A stretch of 55,422 bases of DNA from Gammaproteobacteria bacterium (GTDB taxonomy: Bacteria; Pseudomonadota; Gammaproteobacteria; Legionellales; Legionellaceae): positions 1 through 55,422 of the forward strand of contig JASBUO010000008.1 in NCBI GenBank assembly GCA_030147855.1, written 5' to 3'. Positions 28,661-37,052 of the stretch are shown piece by piece. Within the stretch, counting starts at the first letter, position 1; every line of letters begins with the position of its first letter. The notes beneath the pieces are model-generated. The model saw only the letters and a list, made by a program, of their open reading frames with translations, was not told the origin of the DNA and did not search any database. The position numbers were made by a program, and so were the translations under genes.

Positions 28661-29383
28661 ATGATTAAACGCTTTCTAAAAGGAACGCATCCAGAATGGC
28701 ATCCAATACTCAGTGATGCGCTAGAAGCCATGAATGGAACATACCTACAACAACTCGATAAACATGCAGACTACCTACCAGAACCTTCAGCTTTGTTTGC
28801 AGCATTTAGTCGGCCACTTTCAGCAACTCGCTATATTTTATTTGGTGAATCCCCATATCCTCGTGCAGTTTCGGCTAATGGTTATGCGTTTTGGGATGCA
28901 TCTGTTGGAGAGCTTTGGTCTGATACAGGTTTAAGTAAAGCGGTTAACCGCGCGACCTCTCTGCGTAATCTCATTAAAATGCTTTTGTATGCGAGAGGAG
29001 ATTTAACCGAAGATTTTTCACAAAGCGCCATTGCAGCGCTTGATAAAACACACTACCATCTGACGTTAGATGCTTTGTTTAAGGGATTACTTGCGCAAGG
29101 TTTTATGCTGTTGAATGCATCTTTGGTGTATGAAAAAGATAACGTGCCTTATCATGCACGTAAGTGGGCGCCTTTTATGGGGGTACTTCTAGATAGGCTT
29201 GTCAGTGAAAAGCCTGATATGGTACTTGTTTTATTAGGGCGTATTGCGGAAAAAATTCCAGGGCATGAGCGGTTTAATAGTCTTCGTGCAGAACATCCTT
29301 ATAATGTGAGCTTTATTACAAATCCTACCGTTGTGAACTGGTTTAAACCGATGGATTTATTACATCATGACAACAAAAAATAG
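28661..29383 (+). CDS. uracil-DNA glycosylase-like protein with altered catalytic motif
   Basis: A 240-residue protein with the layout of family-1 uracil-DNA glycosylase: HPEWHPIL at the start, the water-activating loop at 61-67, SLRNLIKMLL at 100-109, LLN at 150-152 and the DNA-intercalation loop near H212 (AEHPYNVSF). In active Ung the first loop is GQDPYH; here it is GESPYP, so the catalytic aspartate is serine, and the usual HPSPLS loop is EHPYNV. It may be a divergent glycosylase, a different specificity or an inactive relative. It overlaps the start of ubiG by 17 bases, so the two are likely cotranscribed. Confidence 0.75.
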   Translation: MIKRFLKGTHPEWHPILSDALEAMNGTYLQQLDKHADYLPEPSALFAAFSRPLSATRYILFGESPYPRAVSANGYAFWDASVGELWSDTGLSKAVNRATSLRNLIKMLLYARGDLTEDFSQSAIAALDKTHYHLTLDALFKGLLAQGFMLLNASLVYEKDNVPYHARKWAPFMGVLLDRLVSEKPDMVLVLLGRIAEKIPGHERFNSLRAEHPYNVSFITNPTVVNWFKPMDLLHHDNKK

Positions 29384-30071
29384 TACGGTTAATCCCTCAG
29401 AGGTGGCTCGTTTTGCACAGCATGCAAAGCATTGGTGGGATGTAAATGGCCCGTTGAAAACACTGCACGATATCAATCCTACACGTATTCATTGGATTGA
29501 ACAGTATGTTACATTACGTGGGCTAACCTGCCTCGATGTGGGATGCGGTGGAGGTATTCTGTGTGAAGGTTTAGCCCAAAAAGGCGCCATCGTTACAGGG
29601 CTTGATGTGGAAGCCGGCGCTATTGAAACGGCGCGCCATCATGCGGCTACAGAAAAGCTTAGTATCCAATATGTATGTGAACCTGTAGAAAGCTTTCAGG
29701 CACCGTGCTTTGATGTGGTGACATGTCTTGAAATGCTTGAGCATGTTGAGCATCCAGAGATAGTGATTGCAGCGTTGACACGCTTTGTAAAGCCGGGGGG
29801 GTATGTTTTTTTATCGACCATTAACCGTACACTGCGTGCGTATGCTACTGTGATTCTTGGGGCAGAATATATACTGTCATTATTACCTCGCCAAACACAC
29901 ACGTTTGAGCAGTTTATTCGCCCTAGCGAGCTTGCTGAAGTGGTGCGTGCAAAAGGTCTTGAACCTGTTGGTATGACAGGGCTACTGTACAATCCTTTTA
30001 CACGTAAAGCTGAGCTAAAAACAGCGCAGGTCGACGTTAATTATCTTCTGGTTGCTCAAAAAGTTGTGTAA
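29367..30071 (+). CDS. ubiG: ubiquinone biosynthesis O-methyltransferase UbiG
   Basis: A 234-residue SAM-dependent methyltransferase. Motif I is LDVGCGGGILCEGLAQKGA, followed by VTGLDVEAGAIETARHHA and DVVTCLEMLEHVEHPE. The front HAKHWWDVNGPLKTLHDINPTRIHWIE is diagnostic for UbiG. It methylates both hydroxyl groups added during ubiquinone synthesis. It begins inside the preceding glycosylase-like gene and its end overlaps the convergent ProQ-like gene by about 35 bases. Confidence 0.95.
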   Translation: MTTKNSTVNPSEVARFAQHAKHWWDVNGPLKTLHDINPTRIHWIEQYVTLRGLTCLDVGCGGGILCEGLAQKGAIVTGLDVEAGAIETARHHAATEKLSIQYVCEPVESFQAPCFDVVTCLEMLEHVEHPEIVIAALTRFVKPGGYVFLSTINRTLRAYATVILGAEYILSLLPRQTHTFEQFIRPSELAEVVRAKGLEPVGMTGLLYNPFTRKAELKTAQVDVNYLLVAQKVV

Positions 30072-30441
30072 TCCTTTTTGTTTTAGGCCTTAAATATTGG
30101 CGCTCATAACGCAGTAGAGCATATCTAGCTTGCTCTGCTGTGACAACTTCCATTTCATTACCAAATAAATCAATGCGTGCCTGATCTTCTTTTTGGGCGC
30201 TGAGATAGGCTGGAGAGGTACAATAATAAGTCAGTGCATTGCGTAGCGCTTTTTTACTGAAGGGTGGGGTCTCTAGTTGGTGATAAAATTCAAAAATATC
30301 TTCAAGGATGCCCAGCTTTAGAGGCCTCACTTGGCGTGTTTTTTTAAAAAAAGCGGCAGGAAAATGTTCTACTAGCCAGTCAATGATTTTTAATTTTTCT
30401 CGTTTTACAACGGTATGATTTTCTGTGGTATTTGTGTTCAT
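30037..30441 (-). CDS. ProQ/FinO-domain RNA-binding protein
   Basis: About 134 residues with a FinO/ProQ RNA-chaperone domain. Signature parts are WLVEHFPAAFFKKTRQVRPLKLGILEDIFEF and SKKALRNALTYYCTSPAYLSAQK. Unlike E. coli ProQ it lacks a C-terminal Tudor-like domain, so it resembles short FinO-type proteins such as the Legionella competence regulator RocC. It likely binds small RNAs or mRNA 3' ends. The ATG at 30441 has AGGGA upstream; an ATG eight codons earlier is less well placed. Confidence 0.85.
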   Translation of the reverse strand: MNTNTTENHTVVKREKLKIIDWLVEHFPAAFFKKTRQVRPLKLGILEDIFEFYHQLETPPFSKKALRNALTYYCTSPAYLSAQKEDQARIDLFGNEMEVVTAEQARYALLRYERQYLRPKTKRITQLFEQPEDN

Positions 30442-30507
30442 GTGTGTCCCTAACTGAACGCGCAAATCATCATGATTTCAGTTCGCTAGGGTAGCACATT
30501 TTTTTCT

Positions 30508-31185
30508 TTACAAATAGTGGGAGTGCGACATGTATTGCTTGTCTGGGTAGTAGGCAAAAATGACAGAGCCATCCTTAATTAAATTAATGACAGGCTTTGT
30601 GAGTGTTCTTGCAATGGCAAGGCAGCCAAAGCTTCGGCCTGCATATCCTGTACGCTTAATAAAGCTTGGCTCAACATAGTTCGCACCGTGAACCACAACA
30701 CGTCTTGCATAGGCATTGTCATTAAACCCTTTCTCGAGCCCTTTTAGATTAAGTGAATAGCCATTTGAGCCCATATAAGTGTCTTGCGTGATATAGGTAC
30801 CAAGGCTTGTTTCTTGACTTGAAATTTGATTTGAAAAATGGCTTGGAGTAATGCCACCAGAGTTTTTACCATGTGCCACATGTGTATTGAGTAATAATTT
30901 GTCACGATTTAAATCAAATACCCACATTCTTTGCTCTGATGAGGGTCTAGAATAATCTATAATCGTTAGAATAGGTTTTTTGGCGAGGCCCGTTTGTTTT
31001 GCTTTTTGATAAGCAACCAGTGCAAGCTTTAAAACTTTTCTATCTAAATGAGGGGCTTTTTGGCTTAAATGTTGTACTTCTGTGTTAATATCCGCATTTG
31101 CTGCAGCCTTTGGTATACTAGTAGTATTCGATGCGAAGTTTGCACCCAAAAAGAGCATTAAAAAGAGACCGATTAAAAAATTCAT
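30508..31185 (-). CDS. murein L,D-transpeptidase catalytic-domain protein (YkuD_2 type)
   Basis: A 225-residue exported protein: N-terminal helix MNFLIGLFLMLFLGANFA, then a catalytic domain with VVVHGANYVEP and GRSFGCLAI. The HG...SxGC pair supplies the histidine and cysteine of the L,D-transpeptidase fold. MWVFDLNRDKLLLNTHVAHGKNSG is typical of the YkuD_2 (DUF4892-like) group. It probably modifies or cross-links peptidoglycan in the periplasm, but the exact reaction is not known for this group. It is divergent from putA. Confidence 0.82.
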   Translation of the reverse strand: MNFLIGLFLMLFLGANFASNTTSIPKAAANADINTEVQHLSQKAPHLDRKVLKLALVAYQKAKQTGLAKKPILTIIDYSRPSSEQRMWVFDLNRDKLLLNTHVAHGKNSGGITPSHFSNQISSQETSLGTYITQDTYMGSNGYSLNLKGLEKGFNDNAYARRVVVHGANYVEPSFIKRTGYAGRSFGCLAIARTLTKPVINLIKDGSVIFAYYPDKQYMSHSHYL

Positions 31186-31278
31186 GAAAACTCCCGTAAC
31201 AGAGGGCTGGCATAAAAAAAGTGCCCATTATATCACCAGTTGTTTTAAAAGTAAACACATTTTCTTAGGAGCAACACC

Positions 31279-34200
31279 ATGTTGGAAAAAAACCCAATTA
31301 AGCCGCCAGAAGGGTTAAGAGCTGCAATTAATCGGCAGTACCGCGCAGATGAAAAACAAGTAATTATGGCGCGTCTTGAGGCAGCAACACTTGATAAATC
31401 TACATTAAACGCGATTGCTACCTATGCAGCTGAGTTAGTAGAAGAGGTTCGTGAAACAACTAAAGATACTAGTGGTATTGATTCATTCTTAACAGAGTAC
31501 TCACTATCTACCGATGAAGGTATTGTTTTAATGTGTCTTGCCGAGGCTTTATTACGTGTGCCTGACAATAAAACTATTAATTTATTAATTCAGGATAAGC
31601 TAACACAAGCTGACTGGGATAGGCATCGTGCACGCAGTGATTCATTTTTTGTAAATGCGGCTACTTGGGCTTTGATGTTAACGGGTAAAGTATTAAGCCC
31701 TGAGAAAGCAGATTCATTTTTAGGTAAAAGCGTCTTAAATGTTGCTCATAAAAGCGGAAAGGGTGTGATTCGAAAAGCAGTAGATGCCGCAATGCGTATT
31801 ATGAGTCGTCAGTTTGTAATGGGGCGCACAATAGAAGAAGCGTTAGGGCGCGCTAAACCTGAAGAAACAAAAGGGTATCGTTATTCTTATGACATGCTTG
31901 GTGAGGCTGCATTTACGCAAAAAGATGCTGAAACCTATTTTAATGCCTATAAGCTTGCTATTGAAACAATTGGCCTGCATGCAGACCCCAAAGGAAGTGT
32001 TTATACGCGCGCGGGTATTTCAGTTAAGCTTTCAGCGCTTCATCCGCGCTATGAAGAAGGGCAACATGCTCGCGTATTATCAGAGCTTGCTCCAAAACTT
32101 TTAACGCTTGCTCAGCTTGCAAAGCAACATGGTATTCAGTTAACAGTTGATGCCGAAGAGTCTGAGCGTTTGGATATTTCATTGGATGTGATTGAAAAAG
32201 TTTTCTGTGATGCCTCCTTAAGTCATTGGGAAGGGTTTGGTTTGGCCGTACAATCGTACCAAAAGCGTGCTTTTGAAGTGCTTGATTGGGTTGCAGCGCT
32301 GGCCAAATCACAAAACCGTCGTATGATGGTGAGGCTCATTAAAGGTGCTTATTGGGATAGTGAAGTTAAAAAAACACAAATGGCGGGTTTGAAAGATTAT
32401 CCAGTATTTACACGAAAAGCATTTACCGATGTTTCGTTTCAGGCTTGTGCAAAAAAATTATTTACAGTAACAGATGTTATTTATCCGCAATTTGCAACTC
32501 ATAATGCTTACTCGGTTTCATTGGTGATGCATCTTGCCAAAGATTACCGCGATTTTGAATTTCAATGTCTGCATGGCATGGGGCGGGAATTGTACGACCA
32601 AATTGTACCTGCCGCGAAGCAGGGTATTCCGTGCCGCATTTATGCACCAGTTGGTGTACATGAGGATTTACTACCGTATTTGGTAAGGCGTCTTCTTGAA
32701 AATGGTGCAAATTCATCCTTTGTAAATCGACTAGTGGATAGCTCAACGCCCGTTAGCCAGTTGGTTGAGGCGCCTATTGAAGTGGCGAAGGCTTATCTTG
32801 ATAGAATTAATCAAAATATTCCGTTGCCTCAGGCCATTTATGGGCCTAAACGCCGTAACTCTGATGGTATTGATTGGAGTGATAGGGCCGTATGTGCCGT
32901 ACTCCAAAAAACGTTTGATGCAATGAAGCCCTTTCGTTGGGAAGCAAAGCCATTGATTGCAGGGCGTGAGACTAAAAGTAAAGAAAAATTGCCTTTATTC
33001 TCACCGCAATGTAATACACGTCAAATCGGCTTTGTAACCAATGCAGAAGAGGCCGATGTTGAGTGGGCACTGTCAGAAGCAACCAGTGCTTTTGCCGTGT
33101 GGTCAAGTACACCTGTGTATGAACGTGCTGCCTGTTTAAGACGTTTTGGCGATTTATTAGAAACGCATACCAATACATTTTTAGCCATAGCATGCCTTGA
33201 AGCTGGAAAAACTTGGGCTGATGGCATTGCTGAAGTGCGAGAAGCGGTTGATTTTTGTCGTTATTATGCCAACATGGCAGAAGAATTGATGGGAGAGCCC
33301 AAAACACTACAAGGCTATACAGGAGAAACCAACCAGCTCAGCTTACATGCAAGAGGTACTATTCTTTGTATTAGTCCTTGGAACTTTCCACTCGCTATTT
33401 TTACAGGGCAAGTGGTTGCAGCTCTTGTAACGGGTAATTGTGTGATTGCAAAACCTGCGGCACCAACACCTCTCATTGCGTATACGGCAGTTAAGCTTAT
33501 GCATGAAGCAGGTTTTCCTAAAGCAGCCGTGCAATTATTACCAGGTTCGGGACGTATGATAGGTAACTTGCTGGTAGGAGATACACGTATTAAAGGTGTT
33601 GTTTTTACGGGATCAACTGATACCGCTACAGGCATTAATCAAACACTCGCAGCGCGTGGTGGTGAAATTGTACCACTTATTGCAGAAACAGGTGGACAAA
33701 ATGCAATGATTGTAGACTCATCAGCTTTGCTTGAGCAGGTGATTGCTGATGTTTTATTGTCTTCTTTTGGTAGTGCTGGACAACGCTGTTCCGCGCTGCG
33801 TGTTTTGTATATGCAAGACGAAATTTATGACGACTTTGAAGAAATGCTGAAGGGCGCAATGGCCGAGCTTTCGGTGGGGGATTCAAGTTTACTCTCAACC
33901 GATGTAGGTCCTGTTATTAATGAAAGTGCTCTAAAGCAGTTGCAAGCGCATGTAATAGAAATGACACAGAAGCATCGCTTAATTTATCAATGTGCCCTCA
34001 GTGATGATTGTAACGATGGAACATTTATGCCACCAACAGCCATTGCAGTTGACAGTATGAATGACTTAAAAGAAGAAATGTTTGGCCCCATTTTGCATGT
34101 GGTGCGCTATAAGCAAGATGAGCTAGACAAGGTGATTGATGAAATTAATAGCACGGGCTTTGGCTTAACTTTTGGTATTCATAGTCGCATTAATCGTACG

Positions 34201-34431
34201 GTACAGTATGTACGCGAACGCATTCATGCTGGTAACTTTTATGTGAATCGTAATACGACTGGTGCAATTGTTGGCTTGCAACCATTTGGTGGTGAAGGGC
34301 TTTCAGGTACGGGTCCTAAAGCAGGTGGTCCACAGTACTTACTGAGGTTTTGTCATGAGCGGACTTATACCGAAGATACAACGGCAGCGGGAGGTAATGC
34401 GAGTTTGATGTCTTTATCGGATGAGGGTTAA
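31279..34431 (+). CDS. putA: bifunctional proline dehydrogenase / glutamate-semialdehyde dehydrogenase PutA
   Basis: A 1050-residue fusion that oxidises proline to glutamate in two steps. The FAD-dependent proline dehydrogenase barrel covers roughly 180-480 (GYRYSYDMLGEAAFT, RAGISVKLSALHPRYEE, MVRLIKGAYWDSE). The aldehyde dehydrogenase part covers 580-1030, with ISPWNFPLAIFTGQ, FTGSTDTA, ETGGQNAMIVD and the catalytic cysteine near 837 in GQRCSALR. The length and the N-terminus show that the DNA-binding ribbon-helix-helix domain of the long E. coli PutA is missing, so it does not repress its own gene. GGAG precedes the ATG. Confidence 0.96.
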   Translation: MLEKNPIKPPEGLRAAINRQYRADEKQVIMARLEAATLDKSTLNAIATYAAELVEEVRETTKDTSGIDSFLTEYSLSTDEGIVLMCLAEALLRVPDNKTINLLIQDKLTQADWDRHRARSDSFFVNAATWALMLTGKVLSPEKADSFLGKSVLNVAHKSGKGVIRKAVDAAMRIMSRQFVMGRTIEEALGRAKPEETKGYRYSYDMLGEAAFTQKDAETYFNAYKLAIETIGLHADPKGSVYTRAGISVKLSALHPRYEEGQHARVLSELAPKLLTLAQLAKQHGIQLTVDAEESERLDISLDVIEKVFCDASLSHWEGFGLAVQSYQKRAFEVLDWVAALAKSQNRRMMVRLIKGAYWDSEVKKTQMAGLKDYPVFTRKAFTDVSFQACAKKLFTVTDVIYPQFATHNAYSVSLVMHLAKDYRDFEFQCLHGMGRELYDQIVPAAKQGIPCRIYAPVGVHEDLLPYLVRRLLENGANSSFVNRLVDSSTPVSQLVEAPIEVAKAYLDRINQNIPLPQAIYGPKRRNSDGIDWSDRAVCAVLQKTFDAMKPFRWEAKPLIAGRETKSKEKLPLFSPQCNTRQIGFVTNAEEADVEWALSEATSAFAVWSSTPVYERAACLRRFGDLLETHTNTFLAIACLEAGKTWADGIAEVREAVDFCRYYANMAEELMGEPKTLQGYTGETNQLSLHARGTILCISPWNFPLAIFTGQVVAALVTGNCVIAKPAAPTPLIAYTAVKLMHEAGFPKAAVQLLPGSGRMIGNLLVGDTRIKGVVFTGSTDTATGINQTLAARGGEIVPLIAETGGQNAMIVDSSALLEQVIADVLLSSFGSAGQRCSALRVLYMQDEIYDDFEEMLKGAMAELSVGDSSLLSTDVGPVINESALKQLQAHVIEMTQKHRLIYQCALSDDCNDGTFMPPTAIAVDSMNDLKEEMFGPILHVVRYKQDELDKVIDEINSTGFGLTFGIHSRINRTVQYVRERIHAGNFYVNRNTTGAIVGLQPFGGEGLSGTGPKAGGPQYLLRFCHERTYTEDTTAAGGNASLMSLSDEG

Positions 34432-34475
34432 TAGCTTGTACGATATTGCTATTGTGAGCCAGAATGTAGTAGTGG

Positions 34476-34516
34476 CGAAGCAATCCAGCGAATTTTAAGG
34501 GCGCTAGATTGCTTCG
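34476..34516. repeat. imperfect 15-bp inverted repeat after putA, RPE-like
   Basis: CGAAGCAATCCAGCG at 34476-34490 pairs with CGCTAGATTGCTTCG at 34502-34516 (14 of 15) around AATTTTAAGGG. GAAGCAATCC-type arms are known from dispersed palindromic repeats in intracellular and other proteobacteria. There is no T-run. It could help end putA transcripts. Confidence 0.5.
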
Positions 34517-34584
34517 ATAATGTTCTCAAAGATGTATTTTTAAGACATAAATTGACTGAAAGTGAAAAGACATACACCATCGCT

Positions 34585-34617
34585 GCGCGCCCTGGCCTTT
34601 AGCTTTCCATGGCGCGC
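34585..34617. repeat. GC-rich hairpin between putA and minE
   Basis: GCGCGCC..TGG and CCA.GGCGCGC form a stem of about 10 bp with one unpaired base on each side and a loop CCTTTAGCTTT. It is the only GC-rich spot in an AT-rich gap between two convergent genes, so it may act as a transcription end for both, although no T-run follows. Confidence 0.45.
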
Positions 34618-34638
34618 AACGAGTGCTGTGGAGGTTTA

Positions 34639-34989
34639 TCAGGCTTCAGTTTTTTCTTTTTTCTTTTGTTTGTGTTTGCCTTTTGGGGCGGCAGAGGCAG
34701 CTTCGTCTTCGGATGAAGCATTTGAAGTGGAGAGTGCCTCTTCTGGCATGGTAACATTCAATTCAAGCACAGCACTGTTATCGCTGAGTCGGTCGAGATT
34801 AACAACCACCTGATCGCGATCGATAGGAACATATTTAGAAATAACCGCAATGATTTCTTCTTGTAATTTAGGTAAATAGTCAGGCGTTGTACGTTGTGCG
34901 CGCTCATGAGAAATAATAATTTGCAAGCGTTCCTTCGCTACAGTTGCGGATTGCTGATTGCGTTTTCGAAGATAATTGAAAATGCTCAT
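34639..34989 (-). CDS. minE: cell division topological specificity factor MinE, with extended tail
   Basis: A 116-residue MinE. The N-terminal MinD-activating part (NYLRKRNQQSATVAKERLQIIISHERAQ) and the dimerising part (PDYLPKLQEEIIAVISKYVPIDRDQVVVNLDR) are typical. The usual protein ends near residue 88; here about 30 more residues follow, acidic then lysine-rich (SSEDEAASAAPKGKHKQKKK). It drives MinD off the membrane and so sets the division site. It overlaps minD by 4 bases and is cotranscribed with it. Confidence 0.93.
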   Translation of the reverse strand: MSIFNYLRKRNQQSATVAKERLQIIISHERAQRTTPDYLPKLQEEIIAVISKYVPIDRDQVVVNLDRLSDNSAVLELNVTMPEEALSTSNASSEDEAASAAPKGKHKQKKKEKTEA

Positions 34990-35816
34990 GCTATCGCTCC
35001 TTCTTGATTTTTGCTGAATATCCGACGCAAAATTCCTTTTCGCTCGGTGTTAACAAATCGCATAGGGCGGTCTTCACCTAGGAAGCGCGCAACAGCATCT
35101 TGATAAGCGAGTCCTGCATCGCTGTTTTCATCTAATACAACGGGAGTTCCTGTATTAGAGGCTTTAAGTACTGCTTTTGACTCTGGAATAACGCCAATTA
35201 ATGGGATAGCTAAAATTTCCGTGACATCATCAACCGAGAGCATGTCACCTTTAGTAACGCGTTCTGGATCGTAGCGGGTAACCAGTAGATGTTCTTTAAC
35301 GGGTGGGCGGCCTTCAATGGCACGTTTTGTTTTACTGGCTAAAATACCCAAAATACGGTCTGAGTCCCGAACGGATGACACTTCTGGGTTAGTAACAACA
35401 ATGGCATGGTCTGCAAAATGCATGGCCATGAGTGCACCTGCCTCAATTCCTGCGGGAGAATCACATACAATATATTCAAAAGTTTTAGAAAGTTCTGTGA
35501 AAGTGCGCTCAACCCCCTCAAGCGTTAAAGCATCTTTATCACGCGTTTGAGATGCGGGCAAAATGTAGAGGTTTGGGAGTCGCTTATCTTTAACCAGAGT
35601 TTGTTTTAGAGTAGCATCTCCATTGATGACATTGACAAAGTCATAGACAACGCGTCTTTCGCATCCCATGATTAAGTCGAGGTTTCGAAGGCCTATGTCA
35701 AAGTCAACCACTACAGTTTTATGGCCTCGCATGGCAAGGGCTGATGAAATAGCAGCAGAGGAAGTGGTTTTACCGACTCCTCCTTTTCCGGATGTCACCA
35801 CAATAATGTTAGCCAA
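34986..35816 (-). CDS. minD: septum site-determining ATPase MinD
   Basis: A 276-residue ParA-type ATPase. The deviant Walker A GKGGVGKTT is at 10-18, switch I/II regions include DFDIGLRNLD and CDSPAGIE, and the C-terminal membrane-binding amphipathic helix is GILRRIFSK. It places the division inhibitor at the poles through oscillation with MinE. The start codon is TTG at 35816, preceded by GAGGAAT; no ATG or GTG gives the conserved MANIIVVTSGKGG opening. minC, normally first in this operon, is not present upstream, where thiL lies instead. Confidence 0.94.
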   Translation of the reverse strand: MANIIVVTSGKGGVGKTTSSAAISSALAMRGHKTVVVDFDIGLRNLDLIMGCERRVVYDFVNVINGDATLKQTLVKDKRLPNLYILPASQTRDKDALTLEGVERTFTELSKTFEYIVCDSPAGIEAGALMAMHFADHAIVVTNPEVSSVRDSDRILGILASKTKRAIEGRPPVKEHLLVTRYDPERVTKGDMLSVDDVTEILAIPLIGVIPESKAVLKASNTGTPVVLDENSDAGLAYQDAVARFLGEDRPMRFVNTERKGILRRIFSKNQEGAIA

Positions 35817-35998
35817 GGTGTTATTCCTCTTCTTATTATTGGTTTAAAAATTGCTTTTAGTTTACACGTGAAGTCGTAGAACAGCAATTATCCGAACTGT
35901 AAAAAAGGCGCCAATGCTAAGGTGCTCATAAATAGCACTTCCGTATGTTTTTAAATAACCCTATTTGATCTGTAATTATACTTGCCAGGTTGTATTTT

Positions 35999-36955
35999 TT
36001 AAGATTTGAAGTGTGAAAAGGGGTTTATATCTCGTTTGATGGGTTGATGATTTTGCATGAGGGTGATACCTTCACCTTTTTGAAAGGTGCCAACACATTT
36101 AAAGGAATATTGAAACTGTGCCTTAAATGCATAGGCGATTTTTTCGTAAGCACAGGGTGAAACGCTGAACATCAAACTATAATCTTCCCCTCCTTCGAGC
36201 TGTACGTGGGCTGCATCAAGGTTTAGCGTGCGGCATGCCTTAATGAAAGCGTTATCTGGTTTGAATGCATCTAAGTGTACGGTGCAACCAAGGTTTGAGG
36301 CTTGGCACATACGTGTTAAGTCAACAAACACCCCATCTGAGACATCCATCATACTGTTCACGGCTGTTTGTTGCCCAAGCCATATGCCTTCAGCAATACG
36401 TGCGGTTGGATTTAAAAAGCTATTTTTGTAATTAAGGAGCTTAGCATGGTTGTGTTCGAGTGCTGCGAAGCCTAAATGTGCCTCTCCAACTTGACCTGCG
36501 ATACACAATAGATCATGCGCGTTTGCGGTGCTTCTTAACTTAATATATTCATTTTTGATGGTGCCAATGGCTGTGATACTTATTACAAGTGTTTTGCTGG
36601 CACCTGTTGTATCACCTCCAATGAGTAATACCGAAGTTGCTTTACAGGCGCTTGTAAAAGCGTTCAAAAAGGGTTGTACATGGGGTTCAAAATAAGATGG
36701 AATGGACAAACCAAGTAATATATATTTTGGGGTTGCTCCCATTGCGGCGAGATCGCTCAAATTAACATGCAGTGATTTATGTGCAAGGCTTTCGGGTGTT
36801 TGATAGCGTAGACGAAAGTGTATGTTTTCAATGAGTAAGTCTTTACTAATTACATAGCTTTCATCATGGCTGAAAGAAAATATTGCTGCATCATCGCCAA
36901 TTTGTTCGGGAAAGTAGGATTGGAGGGTTTGAATAATACCTGATTCACTGAGCAT
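35999..36955 (-). CDS. thiL: thiamine-monophosphate kinase
   Basis: A 318-residue kinase that makes thiamine diphosphate from the monophosphate. The PurM-like fold shows IGDDAAIF with metal-binding aspartates, VSKDLLIENIHFRL, SLHVNLSDLAAMGATPKYILLGL, LLIGGDTT and DVSDGVFVDLTRM. It is encoded on its own, divergent from the reductase gene that follows on the plus strand. No thiamine riboswitch was seen upstream. In many gammaproteobacteria thiL follows nusB/ribE; that link is lost here. Confidence 0.93.
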   Translation of the reverse strand: MLSESGIIQTLQSYFPEQIGDDAAIFSFSHDESYVISKDLLIENIHFRLRYQTPESLAHKSLHVNLSDLAAMGATPKYILLGLSIPSYFEPHVQPFLNAFTSACKATSVLLIGGDTTGASKTLVISITAIGTIKNEYIKLRSTANAHDLLCIAGQVGEAHLGFAALEHNHAKLLNYKNSFLNPTARIAEGIWLGQQTAVNSMMDVSDGVFVDLTRMCQASNLGCTVHLDAFKPDNAFIKACRTLNLDAAHVQLEGGEDYSLMFSVSPCAYEKIAYAFKAQFQYSFKCVGTFQKGEGITLMQNHQPIKRDINPFSHFKS

Positions 36956-37052
36956 GTTAATAAATGACCATCTGTTATTGCTTGATAAAGGTTAATTTTC
37001 GCATGTATGATGTCGCACATCAAAAAGGGTACGCAAGAGGGATTGAAAAATT

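Noticed and set aside
31186-31278. A sigma-54 promoter (TGGCAT...TGCCC) before putA
   Set aside because: The GG and GC elements are 12 bases apart, whereas 10 is required.
34986-35816. A later ATG as the MinD start
   Set aside because: It would remove the conserved IIVVTSGKGGVGKTT opening; TTG at 35816 keeps it and has a ribosome site.
35817-35998. A hidden minC between minD and thiL
   Set aside because: The gap is 182 bases and all frames carry stops; only a 13-codon frame starts there.
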